Positions 18,110-26,962 of a stretch of 60,385 nucleotides of DNA are shown piece by piece. Within the stretch, counting starts at the first letter, position 1. Every line of letters begins with the position of its first letter. The translations under genes and the position numbers were made by a program. This DNA is from Natronococcus amylolyticus DSM 10524. Its GTDB lineage: Archaea; Halobacteriota; Halobacteria; Halobacteriales; Natrialbaceae. The DNA is taken from contig NZ_AOIB01000033.1 in the NCBI RefSeq assembly GCF_000337675.1, positions 34,075 to 94,459 on the forward strand, given 5' to 3'. The notes under the pieces were generated by a model. It had not been told where the DNA came from, searched no databases, and saw nothing but the letters and a program-made list of their open reading frames with translations.

Positions 18110-19056
18110 CGAGCCAGCTACAGAACCGATGAACAGCCGCAGTTTCGTGTTCCCTGCCCACTGGTTTTGGACACGCCAGACCGAACGATCACAGTGGGCC
18201 GTCACCGCGAACGGTGACTCCACCCGACCGTCAAACATAATCGTGTCACTAGGTACAAAACTAACCTTCTTAGAAGGATTTAATAATACAGTCGGATTCG
18301 AAACAAAGGGGCACCCGTGGAGTGGCGGTGCTCACACTCGAGGACTGGTTCGCCTCGAGTGGTGGTGGCCGGTCTCCCGCTGACCGGGAGGAGTTGGTGG
18401 CTCTTCCACCCTCTCCCACGCGACGGACCCCCTTATGCAAACTGAAACCCGACTCAGCAGCGGCCATGTGGCCGTCCAAGGGTAGTAACCATCATTCAAC
18501 GCGGTGAGGCCGTGGGGGACACACCAACCCCACCCCTCGAACAGCAGTGGTTCATCACAACTGAAAACGATTTTGGCCAACATCATCCCGACAGGGTGCC
18601 AAGTCGTCGCTAGCCTGCCGAGTGTCCTCCCGAAGAGAGGAGAAATCAGTGCCTGGTGCTCTCACGGTGACTCACTCTCCCTCTCAGTCGGTTCACGACT
18701 CGCGTGCTTGACGGACTACGTACAAACGTGAGGAGAGCTGGCTCTCGGTCGAGCCGGATGGCCCAGGAAGCGATCTCGAGTAGTGCTCGAGTATCCTGAC
18801 GGCTGTTGGTCGATGGACCGGTGAAGTACAACGAGGTGCACCTCACCACCAATGCGACGGGTTTCCGAGTCCTGTCGACCGACAGCGCAGTCCACTCAGA
18901 GTAAGAAGAGTACACCCAAATCAGAGGCTGCTGTAAGAGGCCGTCGCGAACACCCACCAAGGCGTGGATGTCGTCCCGAAACGCTGCACCGGTCAAGAAC
19001 ACCGAAGGGCAGTTGACTCCGTCAATACTGTGAGGGAACGACGAAACAAACCCGGG
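18110..19056. other. Long gap without recognisable genes
   Basis: Frames of up to 118 codons exist on the minus strand (18646-19002) but show no recognisable domain. An AT-rich patch is at 18240-18300, CTCGAG-flanked inverted repeats near 18339-18360, and a very short plus frame at 18434 (MQTETRLSSGHVAVQG). This may be eroded mobile DNA; I cannot name it. Confidence 0.35.
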
Positions 19057-19152
19057 TCAGATGATTCCGTTCTCTTGGAGAATCACGAGTAGCGACAGAC
19101 CAATTCCAGCCACTCCCGCGATCCACATGAGTTGATCTTGGTTTGGTATCAT
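19057..19152 (-). CDS. 31-residue membrane mini-protein (putative)
   Basis: An ATG on the minus strand at 19152 opens 31 codons: a short polar start (MIPNQDQLMW), one hydrophobic helix (IAGVAGIGLSLLVIL) and the end QENGII. The TATA-like sequence CACTATTATATTC lies on the minus strand 25-35 bases ahead of it. The helix composition and promoter spacing support a real gene. Function unknown. Confidence 0.45.
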   Translation of the reverse strand: MIPNQDQLMWIAGVAGIGLSLLVILQENGII

Positions 19153-19488
19153 CGTGTTTGTGTGTGTATACTGAATATAATAGTGTATTGGTTCTGACCG
19201 GTATCTGACCATAGAAAACCGTGGTCACAGACCACTCTTCATCAACAAGCACTACGCACACGCAACTGGCAGAGGGCTACCCCAATTTCATAGGTGGGTC
19301 CAAGCAGAGTGCCTGGGGGGACGTCGGACGGCAATATCATGGGATCTGAGGGCGGCGACACGATCAACAACGAACGCTCTGCCGGCGAAAGCCACCGCGG
19401 GTAACAGATACTTTACAGTCCGGCATTCGGTCCCGCCCGTACGTTTGGTACCACGGTTAATGTGATCGGGGTGTGAAGCCGTCGGCGT
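19153..19488. other. Intergenic gap before hypF
   Basis: The left end holds the AT-rich promoter of the 31-residue mini-gene. The remaining bases up to the hypF start show no gene; the minus frames here are shadows of hypF or open by composition. Confidence 0.4.
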
Positions 19489-21882
19489 ATGGAACGCGCG
19501 ACCGTTCGTGTGACCGGCGTCGTCCAGAGTGTGGGATTTCGACCGTTCGTCTACCGGCGGGCACTCGCACACGAACTCCGTGGAACAGTTCACAACCGCG
19601 GTGGCGCCGGCGTCCGGATCGAACTCGAGGGGTCGAACGAGAGCATCGACGCGATGCTCGACGACCTCCAAGAGGAGCCGCCACCGCTCGCGAGCGTGGA
19701 CGCCGTCAGTGTCGACCGCGACCGGGTCTCCGAGGCCGTATACGACAGGTTCGAAATCGTCGACTCCAGTGCCAGCGGGGACGGCGGCGGAACGATTCCA
19801 CCGGACACGGCGATCTGTGCGGCCTGTCTCGAGGACGTTCGTGATCCAGACTCCCGATACCAGGGGTACTGGGCAACGGCCTGTCTCAACTGCGGGCCGC
19901 GCTTTACCGTCATCGAGTCGCTGCCATACGACCGGTCGGCGACATCGATGGCCGCATTCCCCATGTGTGAGGCCTGCCGAGAGGAGTACGAGGAGCCGAC
20001 CGACCGCCGATATCACGCCCAGTCGATCGCCTGTCCGGACTGTGGGCCGCGTTTGCGCTACGGCGAGGCGAGTGCCGACACCCACCCGACGAGCGACGCC
20101 GAGAACGGACGCGATCCGTTTCCGGGAAGACTCGAGAACACCGCCGACGGCACGGCGGCGATCGAACGCGCCGCCACAGCGCTCGGCCGCGGCGAGACAG
20201 TTGTCCTGAAGGGGATCGGCGGCGCACACCTCGCCTGCGACGCCACCAACGCCGCAGCGGTTGCCCGCCTCCGCGAACGGATCGGCCGACCCGAAAAACC
20301 GTTCGCCGTGATGGCGCCGAACGTCGCCGCCGTCGAAGCGTTTGCCTCCCTTGCCGCTCGAGAACAGGAGGCACTCGAGTCACCAGGACGGCCGATCGTC
20401 CTCCTCGAACACGACCCGTCCCAGGCGGAAGACGAGGGGTTGAGACTCGCAACCGGTGTTGCACCCGGACTCTACACCGTTGGGACGATGCTTCCCTACT
20501 CGGGGCTTCACTATCGCCTCTTCGAGGCGGTCGACACACCGCTGGTACTGACGTCGGCGAACCGTCCGGGGACCCCGATGCGGACCGCCAACGGACCCCT
20601 CGTTGCCAGTCTGGGCGCCGTCGCCGACGGCTTTGTACTCCACGACCGCCGTATCGTTGCCCGCTGCGACGACTCTCTCGTGCGCGTCGTTGACGGAAGC
20701 CGACGGCTGCTCCGTCGGTCACGGGGGTTCACCCCGACACCGGTGTCGATCGACTCCGTACCTTCGACGCCGATACTCGGGGCGGGTGCTGACCGCGACG
20801 CGGCCGCCGGCGTACTGCATGCGGGGGACTGCTATCTTACCCAGTATCTCGGCGATATCGACGACTCCGAGAGTCTCGCGTCGTTTGAGAGCGCTGTCGA
20901 CCACCTGCTCGACGTGACCGGCCTCGAGTACCCGCCGATCGTCGCCCACGACGCCCACCCGGCGTTCGAAACCACCGAGTACGCCCGCCGACTGGTCACG
21001 GATGGCCTCACAGAGCGCAGTGTTGCCGTCCAACACCACCACGCCCACGCTGCAAGCGTCCTTGCCGAACACGACCTCGAGCGCGCCGTTGCGCTGACGC
21101 TCGACGGGTTGGGGTACGGCCCCGACGGCACGCTCTGGGGCGGAGAGGTGCTCGATGCCTCCCTAGCCGACTTCGAGCGTGTCGGCGGCCTCGCGCCGGT
21201 TCCGATGCCGGGTGGCGATCGAGCGACACGATACCCGGGGCGGATGGCCGCAGCGCTGCTTTATACCCGAGAGTCGGATCGTGTCGTCGACCACCTCGAT
21301 CGCCATGACGTCTCGTTTCCTGGCGATGACACGGAGCCCGACGACGTCGTCCGACAGCTCGAGAGCGGCGACAACGTCCCGCTGACGAGCAGCACCGGCC
21401 GAGTCCTCGACGCGGTCGCTGCCCTGCTCGACGTCTGTGACGAACGCCGGTATGAGGGCGAGCCGGCGATGAAAGTCGAGGCACTCGCAGCCGACGGGAA
21501 ACCGATCGCAATCGATGTTCCGACGGCGCGGGCCGATGGCCGGCCCGTAGTCGACACCCCGGCACTCTTCGCGGATCTCGTCGGACTGCGTGAGGCGGGC
21601 CACTCTCGAGCCGCCGTCGCGGCGACGGCCCAGGACGTACTCGCCCGGGAGCTCGCCGACCTCGCGGTCAACGTCGCGACTGCTCGGGGCCGAGAGACGG
21701 TCGCACTAACCGGAGGGGTGGCGTACAACGATCACATCGCGACGCGGATTCGCGAACGCGTTACCAGTGCGGGTCTCCGACTGGTCGCCAACGAACGCGT
21801 TCCAGCCGGTGACGGTGGCATTGCCTACGGACAGCTTACGGTAGCAGCAACTCGAGCGTCCCGAGATCAAGAAAGCAGTTAA
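19489..21882 (+). CDS. hypF: Carbamoyltransferase HypF (NiFe-hydrogenase maturation)
   Basis: 797 residues with the full HypF layout. The N-terminal acylphosphatase domain (1-92) has VVQSVGFRPFVYR with R18. Two zinc fingers are made from four CxxC pairs (C110/113, C132/135, C160/163, C182/185). A YrdC-like domain (about 215-400) and the Kae1-like domain with VQHHHAHAASVLAEH (about 515-530) and a GGVAYND end complete it. HypF turns carbamoyl phosphate into carbamoyl-adenylate and passes the carbamoyl group to HypE to make the cyanide ligand of NiFe hydrogenases. No other hyp or hydrogenase gene is in the window, so it is isolated here. GC-rich; all domains look intact. Confidence 0.95.
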   Translation: MERATVRVTGVVQSVGFRPFVYRRALAHELRGTVHNRGGAGVRIELEGSNESIDAMLDDLQEEPPPLASVDAVSVDRDRVSEAVYDRFEIVDSSASGDGGGTIPPDTAICAACLEDVRDPDSRYQGYWATACLNCGPRFTVIESLPYDRSATSMAAFPMCEACREEYEEPTDRRYHAQSIACPDCGPRLRYGEASADTHPTSDAENGRDPFPGRLENTADGTAAIERAATALGRGETVVLKGIGGAHLACDATNAAAVARLRERIGRPEKPFAVMAPNVAAVEAFASLAAREQEALESPGRPIVLLEHDPSQAEDEGLRLATGVAPGLYTVGTMLPYSGLHYRLFEAVDTPLVLTSANRPGTPMRTANGPLVASLGAVADGFVLHDRRIVARCDDSLVRVVDGSRRLLRRSRGFTPTPVSIDSVPSTPILGAGADRDAAAGVLHAGDCYLTQYLGDIDDSESLASFESAVDHLLDVTGLEYPPIVAHDAHPAFETTEYARRLVTDGLTERSVAVQHHHAHAASVLAEHDLERAVALTLDGLGYGPDGTLWGGEVLDASLADFERVGGLAPVPMPGGDRATRYPGRMAAALLYTRESDRVVDHLDRHDVSFPGDDTEPDDVVRQLESGDNVPLTSSTGRVLDAVAALLDVCDERRYEGEPAMKVEALAADGKPIAIDVPTARADGRPVVDTPALFADLVGLREAGHSRAAVAATAQDVLARELADLAVNVATARGRETVALTGGVAYNDHIATRIRERVTSAGLRLVANERVPAGDGGIAYGQLTVAATRASRDQESS

Positions 21883-22188
21883 CCCACAGTGTAGGTCGAT
21901 TCTGACTACAAAGACGACTCGTACTCTGCACAGAGCGTGTCAACCCGTTGAGAGAAACAAGTTCGGAGCGTGTGACAGGCCGAACTCGATTGAGAGCTCC
22001 GTGCTGGTTCCGCAAAAGTCTGAGTCGACCGTAGTGAAAGTGAATTCTGAGGCCACTTAAGAGGCATCCACCCACGTGCAATGATGCTGGGAAACCGAGT
22101 GAGACCTCGCACGCCCAAATCTAGGCTGTCTCCAGCCGTTAGCCAAGCCAGTCGAGGATCTACGTGATACACAAGCAACGAAGGTGGC
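21883..22188. other. Convergent gap between hypF and ABC ATPase
   Basis: About 305 bp with no named gene. A minus-strand frame (21906-22178) is open but matches nothing I recognise. It could be an eroded mobile-element end. Both flanking genes terminate here. Confidence 0.35.
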
Positions 22189-22851
22189 TTACCGAGGAGC
22201 GACCGTGTCGCCGGCTCGAAGCGTAAGCGTCCGGTCGAACGGACCCTCGAGCGACTGATCGTGACTAATGATCACAAGCGCCGACTCCGTACGGTGTTGC
22301 ACGTCAAACAGTACGTTGGTGAGACGATCGGTCGTCTCGGGATCGAGCTGTCCGGTCGGCTCGTCGGCCAGGATGACATCGGGTCGGTTCGCGAGCGCGC
22401 GGGCGATTGCGACCCGCTGTTTCTCACCGTTGCTGAGCGTCGCCGGATACCGATCCACCCCGTCGGCGACGGCGAGCGCCTCGAGCAGTTCGTCGACCCA
22501 CGCCTCGTCGCGATTGCCGCCGTGGTGCTGGGGCAACAGGGCGTTCTCGCGGACGGTCAGATCCGACACCAGCTGGTAGTCCTGAAAGACGACTCCGATC
22601 GTATCCCGGCGCAGCCGGGCCCGCTGTCGTTCCGAGAGCTTACTTGTGTCTGTTCCGTCGACCAGCACTCGCCCGCTGTCGGGCGACTCGAGCAGTCCGA
22701 GCACCGAAAACAGCGTCGACTTCCCGGCACCGCTCGGTCCCTGGACGAGCGTCCGCGAGCCGGCCGGGATCGACAGGGACAGTTCCTCGAGAATCGGTTG
22801 GTCCCCGCGACGAACCGAGACGTCGTCGGTCTCAAGTACAGGTACATCCAT
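22189..22851 (-). CDS. ABC transporter ATP-binding protein (MacB/LolD-like), orphan
   Basis: 220 residues, a complete ABC ATPase. Walker A is GPSGAGKST at 38-46, the Q-loop is at VVFQDYQLVSDL, the signature is LSNGEKQRVAIARAL, and Walker B is VILADEPTG. The sequence type (short loops, LSNGE signature) is that of LolD/MacB-class exporters. Such ATPases normally pair with an FtsX-like permease, but none lies on either side: downstream is a gene-free gap and upstream an AT-rich region. The partner is either elsewhere or lost. It has its own AT-rich promoter region at 22860-22920. Confidence 0.9.
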   Translation of the reverse strand: MDVPVLETDDVSVRRGDQPILEELSLSIPAGSRTLVQGPSGAGKSTLFSVLGLLESPDSGRVLVDGTDTSKLSERQRARLRRDTIGVVFQDYQLVSDLTVRENALLPQHHGGNRDEAWVDELLEALAVADGVDRYPATLSNGEKQRVAIARALANRPDVILADEPTGQLDPETTDRLTNVLFDVQHRTESALVIISHDQSLEGPFDRTLTLRAGDTVAPR

Positions 22852-23036
22852 AGTTTCGGCTATGAATTCTTAGCACGTTATTGTTTCTGTATTGATATAG
22901 TATGCTGTACGACTAATTAACTAGTGGGATATCTTAGGACATATCTGCTCTTGTAGAGTATAGCAAATATTCTCGAAATGCCTTGAGGGTAGTGGCTTCA
23001 GTAGGAATCCACGATTCTACTACTGTGTTCTATGAG

Positions 23037-23764
23037 TCAGTGAGACAGTTCTTCTAACCTTTCCAAGACAATGTTAGACGATTGACTTGGATTATAAGAA
23101 GAAGAGTTTATGGTAACTATTTTAACAGAACCTTTGCGTTCAGAATACTTTTCCACTATATCCCTAATGTCATCATATGTTTTCTCACATAGTCCGGATG
23201 CTTTACCACTATTTTCCCTCGATATTTCCTCAAGGCGACTAAGGTTAGATTCTCTTTTCTTTAACCGAGATATCGATTCTTCTCCATCGAGCTCAACCAA
23301 AACAACAACATGTGTAGATGGGTCAGGAAAAATATCAGATATTCTGCATAGAGGATTATTATTCGTACTGCTACTTGTGAGACGAGTAGACCACAAAAAT
23401 TGATATAGCCCTTGATCTAATATTTCGATTCCAGAGGCGGAAGTGGACTTCTGATAAATAGTATGTATATATAAGCAATATAGTGTTAATTTTAAAAATC
23501 GACCAACGACCGCCGCTGAGTTTTATGTATCGACCAAATTATTTGTAGGGATTGAACTGGATGACGAAGAGCACTCAGTAGTGCTAATCCGACCATTATC
23601 AGGTGTCGCTTAGTGTTTGACTTTGTCTCGTGTGTCAATGAATATGTTCTATTTTTGATTTTCACTTCTTTGGGACGAAGTTGGTTTTCTAGTTCATGGG
23701 CGATCGTTGACTTACCTGATGCAGGATTTCCCACAAATTCGACGACAATTGGAAACCGTGTCAC
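23037..23764 (-). pseudogene. Frameshifted P-loop kinase-like gene, second copy of glycan-cluster kinase
   Basis: The first 90 codons (ATG at 23764) hold a Walker A motif, GNPASGKST at residues 12-20, at the same place as in the gene at 1582. The frame ends at a TAA at 23492-23494. Shifted back one base at the T5 run (23494-23498 on the plus strand), reading continues without a stop as FLKLTLYCLYIHTIYQKSTS... and on to the stop at 23037, giving about 242 residues in all, very close to the 246 of the intact relative. The later VVVLVELDGEES and lid-like SRLKKRESNLSR segments match its VVYLTA and QRQEKRKRT. Either the gene is broken, the sequence has a one-base error, or the ribosome slips at TTT-TAA. 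Confidence 0.72.
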
Positions 23765-23827
23765 AAATATAGGGTACTACTATAATTAAATAATAGTACC
23801 GATGAGAAGTGAAAGGTTCACAACGTC

Positions 23828-25423
23828 TTAGTGATGGATTTCTGAACCGCTGTTGTTATATATTTTATTTTTATTGTTGTCTAGATAACTATCCAAATCG
23901 TAGTTTAGTTGCCAAGTAGAGCCATCCAATTCACTCCCCCTTATGAGGAATTCCTCTTGCTCACTACGAAGGTAAATATATCCATGTGAGTAGTCATTTA
24001 TTTCTTTACTTAATAAGCTGTTATTAAATTGGTTGAAATCATTTTCTATGTCTATCTCCATTGCTTTGGAAGTAGAAATTCGATCAGCATAAACGGGATT
24101 CTCAGAATTACTGATTATGAATTCTTGCCCCATATATTCATCTTTATCTAGATAATATTTATGTTGATTAGGATTGTCAGCAATGGCAATCGGCGCAAGG
24201 GAAAAAGACAATACTACACTAATAGCTATAATAGCTATAATCGACTTTCGGTTCAGTAATGAAATAGCAACAATAGAAAGCGGGGCTAAGATCGGTTCGC
24301 TCATCAGCAACGCTCGCTGTTGTGGTAATACCCCACCAACCGTTGCTACAATATATAAAAATGCAGCAACAGCGGCATAGGAAAGTAGCAGGGCTTTTTC
24401 TTCCGATAGATCTGTGGTTCTCAATGAGTAGACCCAACCGATTCCTGATAGTCCGAAAAGGACAATTACATGACTATGCCAAATAAGTGGATCCGAGACA
24501 CTCTCTGCTGCCGTCGGTACGACAGATATACTTTCTGACTGCACGAATACTCTCGAGAAGGCTGAATAAAGATAATCACCAACATAGATCCACTGGAAAA
24601 GTACCAAAACACCTCCCAAAGCCATTAGAATCGCCCAGAAACCATACCGTTGTCGTCGACCTTGAGAATTGCTCTGGATTATACCATACTCCCCTAGAAT
24701 AGAGGTTATCATTATCAAAAACACGACAATAGATATTATTATTGTAGCAAACTTGTGTGAATATACAATAGTGGCCATCGTTAAAACGACTAAAAGAAGT
24801 GATCTTTGGCCATCATTATTTAGAAACATAGATAGAGAAAAGACCAGGACCAGCGTAATCAGAAAGAGATGATAATTTGGATTTGGTTCAAACGCAAAAT
24901 AACGATACATAGGAAGCAGTGATCCTAATCCTGCTGCGGCTATTGATTGTTTCGCTTCCAAACCTAACCGGGAAGAGAACAAGTAAACAAACATAGGCAC
25001 TAGGCCAGCACCAGCAGAATAGATCACAAGTGGACTAATATATTCTCCACCAGAAATGAGATTATACATCGATGGTAGTAGATAGAACAGTGGTATGTCG
25101 TTATAAAAACCAGAATGAATATAATCGGTTGTACCAGATTCTACGACGCTACGAACTGAATAAGCAAATCTACTCTGATCTATTCCAATTGTCGAATAGG
25201 CTATTGCATGGTAATAAACAGAAACGGTGGAAACAATAAAACTCAACGCGCCGATGACAATTCCCTCTCTAACGTTACTATATAAATAGAGAGCCAGAGT
25301 CAAAAGCACACAAGTGACCATTGTCACCGGCACAATAATATAACTTAAGCTAAATATATAGGTGAGGGTAGCCACTATTATAATAATAGATGGCGGTAGA
25401 ATCGATAATCTTTGCCGAGCCAT
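23828..25423 (-). CDS. Polytopic membrane protein (GT-C/polymerase-like) of second glycan module
   Basis: 531 residues with about 11-12 transmembrane helices in the first 400, then a hydrophilic C-terminal domain of about 120 residues rich in Asp, Asn and Ser. The layout parallels the 627-residue protein at 4822: a loop after the early helices (FYNDIPLFYLLPSMYNL), a MYRYFAFEPNPNYHL segment followed by VYSHKF, and the same helix-then-soluble-tail organisation. A role as membrane glycosyltransferase or repeat-unit polymerase is inferred from that and from its place between a flippase and a kinase-like gene. AT-rich. Confidence 0.72.
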   Translation of the reverse strand: MARQRLSILPPSIIIIVATLTYIFSLSYIIVPVTMVTCVLLTLALYLYSNVREGIVIGALSFIVSTVSVYYHAIAYSTIGIDQSRFAYSVRSVVESGTTDYIHSGFYNDIPLFYLLPSMYNLISGGEYISPLVIYSAGAGLVPMFVYLFSSRLGLEAKQSIAAAGLGSLLPMYRYFAFEPNPNYHLFLITLVLVFSLSMFLNNDGQRSLLLVVLTMATIVYSHKFATIIISIVVFLIMITSILGEYGIIQSNSQGRRQRYGFWAILMALGGVLVLFQWIYVGDYLYSAFSRVFVQSESISVVPTAAESVSDPLIWHSHVIVLFGLSGIGWVYSLRTTDLSEEKALLLSYAAVAAFLYIVATVGGVLPQQRALLMSEPILAPLSIVAISLLNRKSIIAIIAISVVLSFSLAPIAIADNPNQHKYYLDKDEYMGQEFIISNSENPVYADRISTSKAMEIDIENDFNQFNNSLLSKEINDYSHGYIYLRSEQEEFLIRGSELDGSTWQLNYDLDSYLDNNKNKIYNNSGSEIHH

Positions 25424-25498
25424 TATTCTTTCCTAGAAACTCCTCGGCTACTATAATATGGATGTTTTGATTATTGACTGCAGGGAGCCAATATATTA

Positions 25499-26911
25499 TT
25501 ATGAAAACGATCCCATAACGGATTGTACCTCAGCCCGCAGTTCATGGTTGAGAGCCAAAACAGAGAAATAAACAACGGCACCAATTGTTATAACAGCCAT
25601 CAATGATAAGATACTACTGACTTCTATAACTGTTAAGATCGCCCATAGAATTATTGTCATAACGGTGGTTGCTCCTAAACACCAAGTGGCCGTCTTCCAA
25701 TCGATTGTTACGGTGAGTTCCTGGGAAAGGTACCACCACCTTACTAAGAAACCAATCGTGAGGGACAACGTGGTACCAAGTGCAGCACCAGCAAGTCCGT
25801 AGCTTGGGATTAACAGTAGATTCAGAGCTATGTTTCCAACAATATCTACTATTGACGCGATTGTAACGCGGTCGGCCCGGTTGATCCCTAAAAGGCACTT
25901 ACCGATGACGGCGCGGATCATTCGTGGTGCTTTTCCAATCATGAGAATCACGAGTGCTGCAGCAGCAACAGTGTATTCTGCTCCGAAAGCAAATCTAAGA
26001 ATTTCTTCACTGAGAAGCCAGGCCCCCCCTGCAGCAGGAAAAACGAATATCAGACCAGGAGTGATAGCACGCGGAATTAACCTCTCGAGGCTCTTAACTG
26101 AATCACTCTCATTCCATGCACTTATCTGCGGGAATATTGTTTCGCTTATCGCTCCAATTAGTACCTTGAAGGCTTGTGAAACACGCCACGCAAATTCGTA
26201 GGCAGCGACCGCTGCCGGTGTCATAAATATGCTTATCAAAAATATATCCATCCAATTATGAACTTCTCCATCAATGGATGGAATAATGCTATAGATTCCG
26301 TAGCTGACCAGAGACCAACCAAGCGTGAGATTAGGCCTTCCAAATGTAGTTCTTTTTCTGTAAAAAGCCCAGATAAGTTTCACTACATAGCCAAAAATGA
26401 GCGAGTATACAAGGCCGTATAGGCCATAACCAACCGTAGTAAGGACAACTCCTGCCCCGATCCAAGAGACTGCATATGCTAACTGTATAATGGCTGTATC
26501 ACCCACCCGAAGCTCTCCCCGAATTGTTGCGATCAATAGATCACTTAATTCTCGAGCCGCGAGAGCGATTATTAATAACAATGTTAAGTCTTCTCCAAGA
26601 TACATTGTTAAATAATCAGACGTAATCATTATGGATATTGAAACGACAAATAGTAAGAGAGCTTTTATCAAAAAACCAGTTGTGAGGTATTTTGATTTGT
26701 TGGTACCTTCGCTTATTCTTTTTTCAACAGCCAGTCGAATTCCTAAATTGGAGGGTATTACAAGGAAAGAAAGGATGGCCTGGAACATGAAGAAAATTCC
26801 AAGTTCTGTTGCGCCAACAGTTCGAGCAAAATAGGCTAGTCCGAGAAACTTAATCCCAGATGAAATAGATCTTGCAGAGAGTATTTTAGCTCCAGATTTT
26901 ATTAAATCCAT
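25499..26911 (-). CDS. Polysaccharide/oligosaccharide flippase (Wzx-like, MOP superfamily)
   Basis: 470 residues with about 12-14 transmembrane helices. The N-terminus reads KSGAKILSARSISSGIKFLG and is followed by the TVGATELGIFFMFQA helix, typical of the MOP family. A second half begins near ISAWNESDSVKS with the duplicated helix pattern. It should carry the lipid-linked glycan of the second module outward. It lies 51 bp after the PaaK-like gene and 75 bp before the membrane protein in one operon. It is only distantly like the flippase at 2357, so the two modules probably handle different glycans. AT-rich. Confidence 0.88.
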   Translation of the reverse strand: MDLIKSGAKILSARSISSGIKFLGLAYFARTVGATELGIFFMFQAILSFLVIPSNLGIRLAVEKRISEGTNKSKYLTTGFLIKALLLFVVSISIMITSDYLTMYLGEDLTLLLIIALAARELSDLLIATIRGELRVGDTAIIQLAYAVSWIGAGVVLTTVGYGLYGLVYSLIFGYVVKLIWAFYRKRTTFGRPNLTLGWSLVSYGIYSIIPSIDGEVHNWMDIFLISIFMTPAAVAAYEFAWRVSQAFKVLIGAISETIFPQISAWNESDSVKSLERLIPRAITPGLIFVFPAAGGAWLLSEEILRFAFGAEYTVAAAALVILMIGKAPRMIRAVIGKCLLGINRADRVTIASIVDIVGNIALNLLLIPSYGLAGAALGTTLSLTIGFLVRWWYLSQELTVTIDWKTATWCLGATTVMTIILWAILTVIEVSSILSLMAVITIGAVVYFSVLALNHELRAEVQSVMGSFS

Positions 26912-26962
26912 TGCTTTGATGAATATTGGCTCGAAAAATGTGTGTTTCGAAATAGTGGGCTC

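Noticed and set aside
18646-19002. 118-codon minus frame in the 18-19 kb gap
   Set aside because: No recognisable domain or promoter evidence; not supportable as a gene.
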